From Primorskyibacter sedentarius (GTDB lineage: Bacteria; Pseudomonadota; Alphaproteobacteria; Rhodobacterales; Rhodobacteraceae), in contig NZ_SLZU01000001.1 of the NCBI RefSeq assembly GCF_004342065.1, positions 248,001 to 312,000 of the forward strand: 64,000 nucleotides of DNA. The letters are read 5' to 3'. How positions within the stretch are numbered: position 1 is the stretch's first letter; each line of letters starts with the position of its first letter. Below are positions 10,393 through 19,283 of the stretch, piece by piece. Under the pieces are notes generated by a model. It saw only the letters and a list, made by a program, of their open reading frames with translations. It had not been told where the DNA came from and ran no database searches. The position numbers and the translations under genes are program-made.

Positions 10393-10896
10393 TCACGCTC
10401 CTCCGTTGCCTTCAAGGAGGCTCAGCGGATCGAAATCCTCGGGCAGCTCTTCCAGCCACTCTTCGGTCTTCGCCAGCTCTTCCTGCTCATAGGTCTCGGG
10501 CTTCCAGATCTGGAACGTGTCACCAGCGGCGATGAAGAATGCCTCGCCTTCCAGCCCGATTTTCTGGCGCAGCTTTGCGGGCAGCACAAGGCGGCCCGTT
10601 TCGTCAACATTGGTGGGGTGGGACTGACCGTGGAACAGGCGCTGCAACATCTTGCGCTCCATCGAACCGCGCGGAAGCGCGTCGATCTTCTGATCGACCT
10701 CGTCAATCGCCTCTATCGTGTAGCATTCAAGGAATTTGCGGCGGTGATCGCCATAGACGATGACAAGCTCCGGGTTCAGCCCATCGGTCCAGTTGGGATC
10801 GGACGCTTCCAGCACACGACGAAAAGAGGCCGGGATCGAAACCCTGCCCTTGCCATCTACCTTGTGCTGGCTTTCGCCTCTGAACCTGCGACCCAC
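10393..10896 (-). CDS. mraZ: transcriptional regulator MraZ, first gene of the dcw operon
   Basis: DNA-binding repressor of the dcw operon in the bacteria where it has been studied; it binds direct TGGG-type repeats. 167 residues with two AbrB/MraZ-type SpoVT repeats: HKVDGKGRVSIPASFRR near the N-terminus and VDETGRLVLPAKLRQKI in the second half. The start codon is GTG (complement of 10894-10896), with AAGGGAAG about 10 bases upstream. The protein is at the longer end of the family because of its acidic C-terminal tail (EEWLEELPEDFD). Candidate operators are the repeats at 11414-11534. Confidence 0.95.
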   Translation of the reverse strand: MGRRFRGESQHKVDGKGRVSIPASFRRVLEASDPNWTDGLNPELVIVYGDHRRKFLECYTIEAIDEVDQKIDALPRGSMERKMLQRLFHGQSHPTNVDETGRLVLPAKLRQKIGLEGEAFFIAAGDTFQIWKPETYEQEELAKTEEWLEELPEDFDPLSLLEGNGGA

Positions 10897-11938
10897 TGGC
10901 CTGTCGCTTCCCTTGTTAACCCCATCCGGATTTTGTCCGGCCCGTTAAATGCGAAAGGGCGGGCTGATCTGCTGCCACTGATCAACCCGCCGCCCTCGTC
11001 CCGCTTTTGCGAGTATGTCCAGCTACGCGTGCCATCTGGGGGGATGTCTGCTCGCCCGCATGCCGGATCTTTCGTACGATGAAGGGCGGAGCCTGTATGA
11101 AACCTGCCGTTCTTTTTTTATTTGGGAGAATGTTTCGGGGTTCTTTGTGTGCCCCTTCGTCCCGTCCCTCATCGTGCTTACAGGGATACTATGGGAATGC
11201 ATGGTAATCAATAGGAATTTGGGGTTCGACACCACTGCATCTTGTTCAAACGCCCCCCGAAAAACAACATGTTGGTGCAAAATTGCGACGATCATCGCGA
11301 TTTGTAGCGGAACCCGAAATATCCCCAACTAGATGTAGTAGGCTTTACGCCCGCCAAAATTTCCCTCGATTTCCCAATTTTTTTTCGCGCAATTGGTCAG
11401 GCGGGCCGCAAATCCCATGGTGAGCCCTTCGAATCGTGGCGTATCGCGCCCAGAACCCTGGCATCCGACCCTGCCCCGCCCATGATTTCCCACACGGCCC
11501 ATGGTTTCCCATTCGGTCCATGATCTCCCGCGCGGATGCCGAAATCGCGCCTGACCGTTCAGACATTCCATGGCGCAGACCACTGTTGCAACGTCAGAAG
11601 CCGGGATTGCGCCACCGCCGAGGCACGCAAGAGCGCCCACCAACGGTCGGCTTCCCTGTCGGGCTGGCTTACCCGCCACGGAATGCGCGTTGGTGCGGCG
11701 CGGCAGGACCCACGATTGGCCGCGCAAACGCGAAGCTGACGGATCTTTCCCCATACAGTGAGTATCCGCGCATCTTTACGACGGCACGAAAGCGCGCGGC
11801 GGGCGAAGCGCGCACATCATATACTGTCGCGCGCAGGACGGAGCGGATTGCCCCCTCCGAACACTATGTCAAGAAACCCTCGGATCGGGCGGCCTGTCGA
11901 AACGACGCGCCCGATCCTGCTGCCTCAAACGTGGCGTC
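10897..11938. other. long intergenic region upstream of mraZ
   Basis: About 1040 bases between the mraZ start and the mrp stop. It holds the 19-bp repeats described separately (11414-11534) and a notably AT-richer section (about 11050-11400). Several overlapping open frames of 60-140 codons exist on both strands, but none has family motifs, good ribosome-binding sites or backbone-like codon use, so I call no gene. A short inverted repeat CCGGA/TCCGG lies at about 10924-10938. The dcw promoter is expected in this region, but no single promoter can be fixed by eye. Confidence 0.5.
11414..11534 (-). repeat. 19-bp tandem repeats with TGGG boxes, candidate MraZ operator of the dcw operon
   Basis: Three consecutive 19-bp units occupy about 11478-11534; on the plus strand they read GCCCATGATTTCCCACACG, GCCCATGGTTTCCCATTCG and GTCCATGATCTCCCGCGCG. 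A fourth diverged copy is CCCATGGTGAGCCCTTCG (11414-11431, 14 of 18 positions matching unit two). Read on the minus strand (the dcw direction), the units give TGGG-type boxes spaced alternately 10 and 9 bases (plus-strand CCCA at 11479, 11489, 11498, 11508, then TCCA at 11517 and CCCG at 11527). TGGG boxes about 10 bases apart are the known MraZ binding pattern. The distance to the mraZ start (about 580 bases) is unusually long. Confidence 0.55.
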
Positions 11939-13009
11939 TCAGGCCATGCCACCCTTGATCAGCCGGTCCGCCAGTTGCGCAAAGCCCTGCGCGACCGGCC
12001 CGTCACCCGCAGCAATCGGCGTGCCCGCATCCCCTGACAGGCGGGTGTCCAGATCAATCGGAAGGGCCGCCAGCAGCGGGACGCCCAGCTTTTCCGCCTC
12101 GGCCGCCACGCCGCCATGGCCGAACAGATGCGCCTCGGTACCGCAAGTGGGACATATATATGTGGACATATTTTCGATCATTCCGAGGATCGGCACTTTC
12201 AGTGTCTGGAACATGTCGATGGCCTTGCGCGCATCCAGCAGCGCCACATCCTGCGGGGTAGATACGATCAGCGCGCCGGTCAGCTCTGCCTTCTGGCCCA
12301 GCGTCAGTTGCACATCCCCCGTGCCGGGCGGCAGGTCGATGATCAACACATCCAGCTCGCCCCATTCCACCTGGGTCATCATCTGTTGCATGGCCCCCAT
12401 CAGCATCGGCCCGCGCCAGACTGCGGCCTTGCCTTCCTCCAGCATGAACCCGATGGACATGAGCGTGACGCCATGCGCCTGCAGCGGAATGATGGTCTTG
12501 CCATCGGGCGAGGCGGGGCGCTTGTTGATCCCCATCATGCGCGGCTGGCTGGGACCGTATATATCTGCATCCAGCAGCCCCACCCGGCGACCCGCCCGCG
12601 CCAGTGCCACGGCAAGGTTGGCAGAAACGGTGGATTTGCCCACGCCGCCCTTGCCGGACCCGACCACCAGTATACGGTCCACGCCTGCGGGATTCATCGG
12701 CTGGCTTTGCGGTTTGGCATGACCGCCGAATTTCAGGCTGGGCGGGGGCGTCTTCTCTGCCGGGCCATGGGCCGTCAGCGCAACACTGACAGAGCTGACC
12801 CCCGCAATGCCACTGACCGCCTGCTCTACCGCGCGACGCATGGGTTCCATATGGCGGGCGATGTCCGGGCTGGGCGCCTCGATGACGAATCTGACAGCGC
12901 CCCCCTCAATGGTCAGCGCCCGCACCATGTCGCGGGATAATAATGTGCCACCATCGGGAAGCGCGATTTCGCCCAGAATGCGCTCCACTTCGCTGCGAAT
13001 TTCTACCAT
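11939..13009 (-). CDS. apbC: Mrp/ApbC family P-loop ATPase, iron-sulfur cluster carrier
   Basis: Cytoplasmic P-loop ATPase thought to carry [4Fe-4S] clusters to apoproteins. The start MVEIRSEVERIL at 13009 has GGAG about eight bases upstream; the longer frame adds 18 residues without support. An N-terminal MIP18/DUF59 domain (about 1-85) precedes the deviant Walker A GSGKGGVGKSTVSANLA, the Walker B LLDADIYGPSQP and the family's cluster-binding CXXC within TYICPTCGTEAHLFG. About 356 residues, typical. It is divergent from the DUF1127 gene at 13236. Confidence 0.95.
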   Translation of the reverse strand: MVEIRSEVERILGEIALPDGGTLLSRDMVRALTIEGGAVRFVIEAPSPDIARHMEPMRRAVEQAVSGIAGVSSVSVALTAHGPAEKTPPPSLKFGGHAKPQSQPMNPAGVDRILVVGSGKGGVGKSTVSANLAVALARAGRRVGLLDADIYGPSQPRMMGINKRPASPDGKTIIPLQAHGVTLMSIGFMLEEGKAAVWRGPMLMGAMQQMMTQVEWGELDVLIIDLPPGTGDVQLTLGQKAELTGALIVSTPQDVALLDARKAIDMFQTLKVPILGMIENMSTYICPTCGTEAHLFGHGGVAAEAEKLGVPLLAALPIDLDTRLSGDAGTPIAAGDGPVAQGFAQLADRLIKGGMA

Positions 13010-13163
13010 GCCCAATACTCCATCGTGCTTGCCGCAGAAACTGGCAGCTTTCGCCGGGAACACAACCCCAGGCAGTGAAATCAGGAAATATCCCTACTTT
13101 TGATAACCTTACGTCAACTTCTTCCATGCATTTTCTGCATAGCAGCATTGAGGCATTGCCCTA

Positions 13164-13190
13164 TTGTGCAGCTGCAGCATTCGACTACAT
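13164..13190 (+). promoter_or_regulatory. possible heat-shock-sigma-like promoter of the DUF1127/CcsR transcript
   Basis: TTGTGC (13164-13169) and CTACAT (13185-13190) are separated by 15 bases, about 45 bases before the DUF1127 start. In Rhodobacter sphaeroides the homologous transcript is driven by RpoHI/RpoHII, whose promoters have a TTG-type -35 and a C-rich/CTA-type -10. This is a weak match by eye; no other promoter stands out in the 226-base divergent region. Confidence 0.25.
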
Positions 13191-13235
13191 TGAGGTCAAC
13201 GAAACGAACACAAACACTCACAAACGAGCATTCAA

Positions 13236-13451
13236 ATGGCATACGCAACACACACATCGCGCCCTCAGAGCGCATTTGCGGCCCGCATCAACGTCGCACT
13301 GGATAACATCCGCACCCGTCTTGAGCGCCGCCGCGTCTACAAACGCACCCTGGCAGAGCTTCAGTCCCTGTCGAGCCGTGAACTGGCTGATCTGGGCCTG
13401 AACCGCAGCATGCTGACGCGCATCGCATACCAGGCCGCATACGAGGTCTGA
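13236..13451 (+). CDS. ccaF1: 71-residue DUF1127 protein (CcaF1-like) leading the CcsR small-RNA transcript
   Basis: Small basic protein with the DUF1127 core (about residues 32-60): RRVYKRTLAELQSLSSRELADLGLNRS. In R. sphaeroides a 71-residue DUF1127 protein (RSP_6037, CcaF1) is encoded directly upstream of the CcsR1-4 small RNAs, is co-transcribed with them and acts as an RNA-binding factor in their maturation. Here the protein has the same length, and the small-RNA array starts 18 bases after its stop codon. No strong Shine-Dalgarno sequence is visible, only an A-rich leader with CGAGCA. The name follows from length and context. Confidence 0.85.
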   Translation: MAYATHTSRPQSAFAARINVALDNIRTRLERRRVYKRTLAELQSLSSRELADLGLNRSMLTRIAYQAAYEV

Positions 13452-13469
13452 TACCGGAACACAAGGATC

Positions 13470-13542
13470 GAAGGGCTCTCTCCTCCTCCCTGAGCCCTTC
13501 GCTACAGGCGGCGATCTTCATCCTCCTCCCGAAGATCGTCGC
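13470..13542 (+). ncRNA. CcsR-type small RNA 1 (two hairpins with CCUCCUCCC loops)
   Basis: The first hairpin has a perfect 9-bp stem GAAGGGCTC/GAGCCCTTC (13470-13500) enclosing the loop TCTCCTCCTCCCT. The second (13508-13542) has a 12-bp stem GCGGCGATCTTC/GAAGATCGTCGC (one G-U pair) and also a CCTCCTCCC loop. The loop is complementary to the Shine-Dalgarno consensus, as in the R. sphaeroides CcsR RNAs. It differs in stem sequence from the four following copies, so it is the most diverged member. Confidence 0.85.
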
Positions 13543-13570
13543 TCGAAACACCGGGCCCACATGGTCCAAC

Positions 13571-13660
13571 ACGGTTCGGAAGACGCCTCTCCTCCTCCCT
13601 GGCGTCAACCGTGACTAGAGCGGCGGTATCTCTCTCCTCCTCCCTGAGGTGCTGCCGCTC
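13571..13660 (+). ncRNA. CcsR-type small RNA 2
   Basis: Hairpin a (13571-13612) has stems ACGGTT/AACCGT and GACGCC/GGCGTC, separated by an asymmetric bulge, around a CCTCCTCCC loop. Hairpin b (13618-13660) is a 15-bp stem counting G-U pairs, GAGCGGCGGTATCTC with GAGGTGCTGCCGCTC, again around TCTCCTCCTCCCT. It is preceded by a GGGCCCACATGGTCC-type linker. Both arms of ACGGTT/AACCGT are perfect in this copy only. Confidence 0.85.
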
Positions 13661-13689
13661 GCTTCTCATTCGGGCCCAAATGGCCCAGC

Positions 13690-13779
13690 ACAGTTCGGAA
13701 GGCGCCTCTCCTCCTCCCTGGCGTCAACCGTGACTAGAGCGGCAGTATCTCTCTCCTCCTCCCTGAGGTGCTGCCGCTC
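13690..13779 (+). ncRNA. CcsR-type small RNA 3
   Basis: Same two-hairpin plan as the preceding copy, 119 bases downstream. Hairpin a is 13690-13731, with GGCGCC/GGCGTC as inner stem (one G-U pair). Hairpin b is 13737-13779, with stem GAGCGGCAGTATCTC/GAGGTGCTGCCGCTC; the A in GGCAG restores a Watson-Crick pair with the opposite arm. Both loops carry CCTCCTCCC. Confidence 0.85.
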
Positions 13780-13807
13780 ACTTTCATTCGGGCCCAAACG
13801 GCCCAAC

Positions 13808-13897
13808 ACAGTTCGGAAGGCGCCTCTCCTCCTCCCTGGCGTCAACCGTGACTAGAGCGGCGGTATCTCTCTCCTCCTCCCTGAGGTGCTGCCGCTC
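13808..13897 (+). ncRNA. CcsR-type small RNA 4
   Basis: Two-hairpin unit 118 bases after the previous one, nearly identical to copies 2 and 3. Hairpin a spans 13808-13849 and hairpin b 13855-13897, both with CCTCCTCCC loops. The spacer before it (TCGGGCCCAAACGGCCCAAC) can itself form a short GGGCC/GGCCC stem and may mark the processing boundary. Confidence 0.85.
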
Positions 13898-13926
13898 GCT
13901 TCTCATTCGGGCCCAAATGGCCCAAC

Positions 13927-14016
13927 ACAGTTCGGAAGGCGCCTCTCCTCCTCCCTGGCGTCAACCGTGACCAGAGCGGCGATATCTCTCTCCTCCTCCC
14001 TGAGGTATCGCCGCTC
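13927..14016 (+). ncRNA. CcsR-type small RNA 5 (extra copy)
   Basis: Last two-hairpin unit, 119 bases after copy 4. Hairpin a spans 13927-13968. Hairpin b (13974-14016) has the stem GAGCGGCGATATCTC/GAGGTATCGCCGCTC, with changes on both arms relative to copies 2-4 (GCGATA with TATCGC), i.e. compensatory substitutions that keep pairing. Behind it a CG-rich stem GCCGCTCCGGC (about 14048-14058) with TTTCCC may end the transcript. R. sphaeroides is described with four CcsRs, so this is one more. Confidence 0.85.
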
Positions 14017-14146
14017 ATCTTCCTCCCCCAGCCAGCCCGATTTCCCGCCGCTCCGGCTTTCCCTTCCCGTGGCCATTCGCTAGACGGGTGTGCAACAGCC
14101 GACACGCGCGCCCACCGGGGCGGGCCAGCATACGGGAAGACCAGAC

Positions 14147-17100
14147 ATGGCGATGGAAAAGACCTTCGACGCGACCGAGGCGGAACCCCGCCTTTACGAC
14201 GCTTGGGAAACCGCGGGCGCCTTCCGCGCGGGCGCGAATGCCAAGCGGGAAGAGACCTTCAGCATCATGATCCCGCCGCCCAATGTGACCGGGTCACTGC
14301 ATATGGGCCACGCGTTCAACAACACGTTGCAAGATATCCTTGTTCGCTGGCACCGGATGCGGGGTTTTGACACGCTCTGGCAACCCGGACAGGACCATGC
14401 GGGCATCGCCACGCAAATGGTCGTGGAACGCGAACTGGCCAGGAACCAGCAGCCCTCCCGCCGGGATATGGGCCGCGAGGCATTCCTTGAGAAGGTCTGG
14501 GAGTGGAAGCAGCAATCCGGCGGCACCATCATCAATCAGCTTAAACGGCTTGGCGCCTCCTGCGACTGGGATCGCAACGCGTTCACCATGTCCGGCGCGC
14601 CGGGCGCGCCCGAAGGTGAGGATGGCAATTTCCACGATGCCGTCATCAAGGTCTTCGTCGACATGTATGACAAGGGGCTGATCTATCGCGGCAAGCGGCT
14701 GGTCAACTGGGACCCGCATTTCGAGACCGCGATTTCCGACCTTGAAGTCGAGAATATCGACACGCCCGGCCATATGTGGCACTTCAAATACCCGCTCGCG
14801 GGCGGCGAAACCTATGAATATGTCGAGAAGGACGAGGACGGCAACGTCACCCTGCGCGAGACCCGCGACTATATCGCCATCGCCACCACGCGTCCCGAAA
14901 CGATGCTGGGCGACGGCGCGGTTGCCGTCCACCCCTCGGATGAACGCTACAAGCCGATCATCGGCAAGCTCTGCGAAATTCCCGTGGGCCCGAAAGAGCA
15001 TCGTCGCCTTGTTCCGATCATCACCGATGAATATCCCGATCCGCTGTTCGGCTCTGGCGCGGTCAAGATCACCGGCGCGCATGATTTCAACGATTACGGC
15101 GTCGCGATTCGCAATAACATCCCGCTCTATCCTTTGATGGACACGAAGGGCGCGATGCGGGCGGATGGGATGGACTATGCCGAAGCTGCCAAACTGGCCA
15201 CGCAAATCGCCAGCGGAGAGGTCGAAGCCCCGCGGGACACCACACCGATCAACCTTGTCCCGGACGATTATCGCGGGCTGGACCGGTTCGAGGCGCGCGA
15301 CAAGGTTGTGGCCGCGATCAACGCCGAGGGGCTGGCGGTCATGTGCCCCAATCCCGATTACGACCCCGATGCGCAGGCCGAGGATGGCCAGGAGGTCCCG
15401 GATCAAGTCCGGGACGCGATGATCCCCTTTGTCGAGAACAAGCCCATCATGCAGCCCTTTGGCGACCGGTCCAAGGTTGTCATCGAGCCGATGCTGACCG
15501 ATCAGTGGTTTGTCGACACGTCAAAGATCGTTGACCCGGCGCTGGAGGCTGTCCGCAAGGGCAAGGAAAACGGCGGCACCGACATTCTGCCCGAGAGCGA
15601 CCGCAAGGTCTATTTCCACTGGCTGGAGAATATCGAGCCGTGGTGCATCTCGCGCCAGCTTTGGTGGGGCCACCAGATCCCGGTCTGGTACGGGCTGGAC
15701 ATTGAAACAGATGGTTTCCGTGACGACGAAGGCGACGGTGCACTGGATCTGGTCGAGATGGGGCGTCTGTTGATACAACAGCATCTTGCGCCGGGCAGCG
15801 AGCGTATGCATGCCGCGCATGACTTCGACGCGGTCAAGGCGCAGTTTCTTGACGTGCTTTCCGGTCTGCCGCAGCCGCTCAACCACGCGAGTGTCGTCGA
15901 AGTTGCCGATCGTGCCACCGCTGTCCATCAGCTGGCCGCCAGCCTTGCCGAATACGAATCAACGCAAGACCCGACGAAGCTGATCTACCCGGTCTGGCGC
16001 GACCCCGATGTGCTCGACACATGGTTCTCCTCCGGGCTCTGGCCGCTTGGCACGCTGGGCTGGCCCGAAGACACGCCGGAATTGCAGAAATACTTCCCCA
16101 CCTCGGTCCTGATTACCGGGTTTGACATCATCTTCTTCTGGGTCGCCCGGATGATGATGATGCAATACGCGGTTGTCGGCGAAAAACCCTTCGACACGGT
16201 CTATGTCCACGCGCTTGTCCGCGACGAGAAGGGCAAGAAGATGTCCAAGTCGCTGGGCAACGTGATGGACCCGCTGGACCTGATCGACGAATACGGCGCC
16301 GATGCGGTTCGTTTCACCCTGACGGCGATGGCCGCGATGGGCCGCGATCTGAAGCTCTCGACCCAGCGGATTGCGGGCTACCGGAACTTCACCACGAAGC
16401 TTTGGAACGCCTGCCGCTTCGCGGAAATGAACCATGTCTACGATATGTACAATTCGGACGTACAAAAGGCACAAAAGCCCTCAAACTCGCACACTGTGAA
16501 CCGCTGGATCGTGGGCGAAACCGCCAAGGTACGAGAGGCCGTTGACGAAGCGTTGACCAACTTCCGCTTCAACGACGCGGCCAACGCGCTTTATGCCTTT
16601 GTCTGGGGCAAGGTCTGCGACTGGTATGTGGAGTTTTCCAAGCCGCTGTTTGACTCCGAAGACCCTGAAATCGTTGCCGAAACCCGCGCCACCATGGCCT
16701 GGGTATTGGATCAGTGCCTGGTCATGCTGCACCCGATCATGCCCTATATCACCGAAGAGCTGTGGGGCACCCTGACAAAGCGCGACGGTATGCTGGTTCA
16801 TGCCGATTGGCCGGAATGGCAAGCCGCTGAAATAGTTGACAAAAACGCCGACAGAGAGATGAACTGGGTGATCTCTCTCATCGAGGGCATCCGCTCTGCC
16901 CGTGCGCAGATGAACGTGCCCGCAGGTTTGCATGTCACCCTTCTGGCAACCCATCTTGACGAGGCCGGTGAGGCCGCGTGGAGCAATAACGAGGCCTTGA
17001 TCAAGCGCCTCGCCCGCGTCGAGAGCCTGACAAAAGTGGACGCCTTTCCAAAGGGTTGCGCCACGGTCCCGGCCGAGGGCGCCAGCTTTGGCATGCCGCT

Positions 17101-17323
17101 TGCCGACATCATCGACGTGAGCGCAGAAAAGGCACGGCTGGAGAAAACCCTTGGCAAGCTGGCCAAGGAAATCGGCGGCATGAAGGGACGGGTCAACAAC
17201 CCCAAATTCCTTGCCAGCGCCCCCGATGAGGTGGTCGAAGAGACCCGTGCCAACCTCGCCCAGCGTGAAGAGGAAGAAGCGACTCTCAAAGCCGCGCTCG
17301 CCCGGCTCGCCGAGCTGGGCTGA
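14147..17323 (+). CDS. valS: valyl-tRNA synthetase
   Basis: Class I aminoacyl-tRNA synthetase that charges tRNA-Val. The start at 14147 ([20 protein letters not shown]) has GGGAAG about eight bases upstream; the frame is open for 19 more codons without a site. The class I signatures are present: [18 protein letters not shown] near the N-terminus and [11 protein letters not shown] around residue 700. The zinc/editing region, the anticodon-binding domain and a C-terminal coiled coil ([16 protein letters not shown]) follow. About 1058 residues, on the long side, partly because of an additional segment between WYGLDIE and [13 protein letters not shown]. Confidence 0.97.
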   Translation: MAMEKTFDATEAEPRLYDAWETAGAFRAGANAKREETFSIMIPPPNVTGSLHMGHAFNNTLQDILVRWHRMRGFDTLWQPGQDHAGIATQMVVERELARNQQPSRRDMGREAFLEKVWEWKQQSGGTIINQLKRLGASCDWDRNAFTMSGAPGAPEGEDGNFHDAVIKVFVDMYDKGLIYRGKRLVNWDPHFETAISDLEVENIDTPGHMWHFKYPLAGGETYEYVEKDEDGNVTLRETRDYIAIATTRPETMLGDGAVAVHPSDERYKPIIGKLCEIPVGPKEHRRLVPIITDEYPDPLFGSGAVKITGAHDFNDYGVAIRNNIPLYPLMDTKGAMRADGMDYAEAAKLATQIASGEVEAPRDTTPINLVPDDYRGLDRFEARDKVVAAINAEGLAVMCPNPDYDPDAQAEDGQEVPDQVRDAMIPFVENKPIMQPFGDRSKVVIEPMLTDQWFVDTSKIVDPALEAVRKGKENGGTDILPESDRKVYFHWLENIEPWCISRQLWWGHQIPVWYGLDIETDGFRDDEGDGALDLVEMGRLLIQQHLAPGSERMHAAHDFDAVKAQFLDVLSGLPQPLNHASVVEVADRATAVHQLAASLAEYESTQDPTKLIYPVWRDPDVLDTWFSSGLWPLGTLGWPEDTPELQKYFPTSVLITGFDIIFFWVARMMMMQYAVVGEKPFDTVYVHALVRDEKGKKMSKSLGNVMDPLDLIDEYGADAVRFTLTAMAAMGRDLKLSTQRIAGYRNFTTKLWNACRFAEMNHVYDMYNSDVQKAQKPSNSHTVNRWIVGETAKVREAVDEALTNFRFNDAANALYAFVWGKVCDWYVEFSKPLFDSEDPEIVAETRATMAWVLDQCLVMLHPIMPYITEELWGTLTKRDGMLVHADWPEWQAAEIVDKNADREMNWVISLIEGIRSARAQMNVPAGLHVTLLATHLDEAGEAAWSNNEALIKRLARVESLTKVDAFPKGCATVPAEGASFGMPLADIIDVSAEKARLEKTLGKLAKEIGGMKGRVNNPKFLASAPDEVVEETRANLAQREEEEATLKAALARLAELG

Positions 17324-17344
17324 CCTGACAACCCATTGAAAACG

Positions 17345-17378
17345 AAAGGGGACGGCGCATAGCCCTCCCCTTTTTCTT
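17345..17378 (+). terminator. Rho-independent terminator after valS
   Basis: The stem GGGGACGGC/GCCCTCCCC (with single-base bulges) around GCATA is preceded by AAA and followed by TTTTTCTTT. It starts about 20 bases after the valS stop. The convergent trkH gene ends about 50 bases further on, so the hairpin may serve both directions. Confidence 0.75.
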
Positions 17379-17430
17379 TGCCAGCACAAGCTGGATCAGA
17401 CCTGTTCCGGCAGCGCTCGACCTGCGTAAA

Positions 17431-18879
17431 TCAGGCGCGCCAGAACCGCGCGGTGAAGAGAACAAAGACCACCAAAAGCTCCAGCCGCCCCGCCAGCATC
17501 GCAAAAATCAGGATCCACTTGGCCACATCGTTGAGCGGCGCAAAATTCCCGGCCGGACCGATGATCTCTCCCAGCCCCGGCCCGATATTTGCCAGCGCAG
17601 TTGCGGCACCTGAAACAGAGGTCACGAAGTCCAGGCCCGTCATGCCCAGCGCAACGGAGGTCAGCCCCAGCGACACCACGAACACAACAAAGAAGGACAT
17701 GACCGAGTTCAGCACATCCTCGCTGACGGTGCGCCCTTCGTAACGCGGCATGAAAATGGCATGGGGCGAGCGGATCTTGCGCATTTGCGTGCGGATCGAC
17801 GCGATAAGTATTTGATAACGAAAGATCTTCACCGAGCAGGCCGTCGACCCCGCGCAGCCTCCGATCAGCCCGACGAAAAAGAACATGGCAATCAGGAACG
17901 GACCCCATTTCATGTAATCGACGCTGGAATATCCCGTGCCGGAAATGATCGAGGTGATGTTGAAAAGCGCCTCCCGGAAGGCCTGTTCCCAATGGTGCGG
18001 AAAGATCGACATCAGGACCATGGAAGCAACGAGGACCAGTGCCAGGATGACAAGGAAGAAGCCACGGGCCTGCGTGTCGCGATGCATGGCCCCCAGATGG
18101 CCGTTCAGCATTTGGACATAGCGCACAAAGGGCAACGCCGCGAGGATCATGAAAACGGATGCCACATATTCCATCGGCCCGGCAAAGACCCCGAAGGAAG
18201 CATCGTAATTGGCGAAACCGCCCGTTGAAACGGTGGTCAGCGCGTGCACCGAGGCGTCAAACGCGTTCATCCCGAGAACCAGGTAGCACAGCGCGCAAAG
18301 CAGGGTGATGGAGACATAGACGACCGAGATTTGCGAGGCTATCTCTGTCGCCCGCGGCAGAATTTTACCCATGGTCTCAAAGGCTTCGGAGCGGAAGATC
18401 TGCATCCCGCCCACCTTGAGTTCTGGCAGGAAAACCATTGCGACGACGATGATACCGATCCCGCCCAGCCATTGCAGCAGGCCGCGCCACAGCAAAATGC
18501 CCTTGGGCAGGGTGTCGAGCCCGGTGAATACGGTGGACCCTGTGGTCGTCAGGCCGGACATCGCCTCGAACAAGGCATCGACGAAGCGGGCCTCGGTCGC
18601 GCCCAGCATGAAGGGGATTGCCCCGAACAGCGGCAGGGTCACCCAGACGCCTGTCGCCAGAAGAAAGGTCTGTTGGATGGACAGGCCCTCGCGGACGGCA
18701 TTGGCGCAGGCAAGGGCCGTGAACCCGCCCACAAGCACGGTGATGATGGCGCTTTCGGCGAAGACTGGCCATTGCCCACGTCCTTCGGCCATGTCCACCA
18801 ACATCGGCAGAAGCATGGTCAGGCCGAGAACAACCACCAGAAGGCCAATGACATAAAGGACCGGTCGAACGTCAAACAT
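17431..18879 (-). CDS. trkH: TrkH family potassium uptake protein
   Basis: Inner-membrane translocating subunit of a Trk/Ktr-type K+ transporter. 482 residues with about ten hydrophobic segments and the four P-loop repeats of the family, e.g. MSGLTTTGSTVFT, ALTTVSTGGFAN and SIISGTGYSSVDY, plus GGCAGSTACSVKI. The glycines of the selectivity filter are in these loops. The NAD-binding partner TrkA is not in the window. Its neighbour upstream is a DUF1127 gene in the same direction with a 50-base gap. Confidence 0.95.
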   Translation of the reverse strand: MFDVRPVLYVIGLLVVVLGLTMLLPMLVDMAEGRGQWPVFAESAIITVLVGGFTALACANAVREGLSIQQTFLLATGVWVTLPLFGAIPFMLGATEARFVDALFEAMSGLTTTGSTVFTGLDTLPKGILLWRGLLQWLGGIGIIVVAMVFLPELKVGGMQIFRSEAFETMGKILPRATEIASQISVVYVSITLLCALCYLVLGMNAFDASVHALTTVSTGGFANYDASFGVFAGPMEYVASVFMILAALPFVRYVQMLNGHLGAMHRDTQARGFFLVILALVLVASMVLMSIFPHHWEQAFREALFNITSIISGTGYSSVDYMKWGPFLIAMFFFVGLIGGCAGSTACSVKIFRYQILIASIRTQMRKIRSPHAIFMPRYEGRTVSEDVLNSVMSFFVVFVVSLGLTSVALGMTGLDFVTSVSGAATALANIGPGLGEIIGPAGNFAPLNDVAKWILIFAMLAGRLELLVVFVLFTARFWRA

Positions 18880-18931
18880 GGGCCGCAGCGTTGGCTGCGG
18901 CCCACGGGGAAGTCAAGCTCTGGCGTGGCGT

Positions 18932-19162
18932 TCAAAGGCCGATGAGGTCACGAAAGACATACCGCGGAATATCATCGCGCCGCAGGCCCATCCGTGCGAG
19001 TTCTTCGTCAGATTTTGCATCGAGTTCCGCCAGTTGCGAAACGCGCGCGCGCTTTTCTATGTAGGAATTGAACCCCTGCCCGGCCGCCGCAAGAAACAGG
19101 TCCAGCGCGCCACGAAGCTGTGGAGACATGAATTTTATTCTGAGAGTCTGCGTCGTCGACAT
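18932..19162 (-). CDS. DUF1127 domain protein, 76 residues
   Basis: Small protein whose C-terminal third carries the DUF1127 pattern SDEELARMGLRRDDIPRYVFRD; the N-terminal half is amphipathic and uncharacterised. AGAGG lies eight bases before the ATG at 19162. In contrast to the DUF1127 gene at 13236, no small-RNA array follows; the next gene downstream is trkH. DUF1127 proteins in alphaproteobacteria are often small RNA-binding or stress-related proteins, but no specific function can be given here. Confidence 0.8.
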   Translation of the reverse strand: MSTTQTLRIKFMSPQLRGALDLFLAAAGQGFNSYIEKRARVSQLAELDAKSDEELARMGLRRDDIPRYVFRDLIGL

Positions 19163-19283
19163 TGGAAACCTCTTCGCAAGATTTGGTTTCCTCCCATGCC
19201 GTCAGTCTACCACAGGGCCGGGCTGATTTCGCCCGCCATGCATCTCTGCCCGAAAGGTGTTGCTGCGATGCAGCATGCGCCGA

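Noticed and set aside
11329-11754. 141-codon minus-strand frame upstream of mraZ
   Set aside because: It runs through the 19-bp repeats, has no ribosome-binding site or motif, and its composition is not gene-like.
11580-11760. RNase P RNA upstream of mraZ
   Set aside because: The conserved class A segments (GAGGAAAGTCC and ACAGAA types) are not found on either strand.
13551-14016. possible CRISPR array, because of regular repeats
   Set aside because: The whole 119-base unit is conserved, there are no unique spacers, no cas genes, and each unit folds into two hairpins of the CcsR type.
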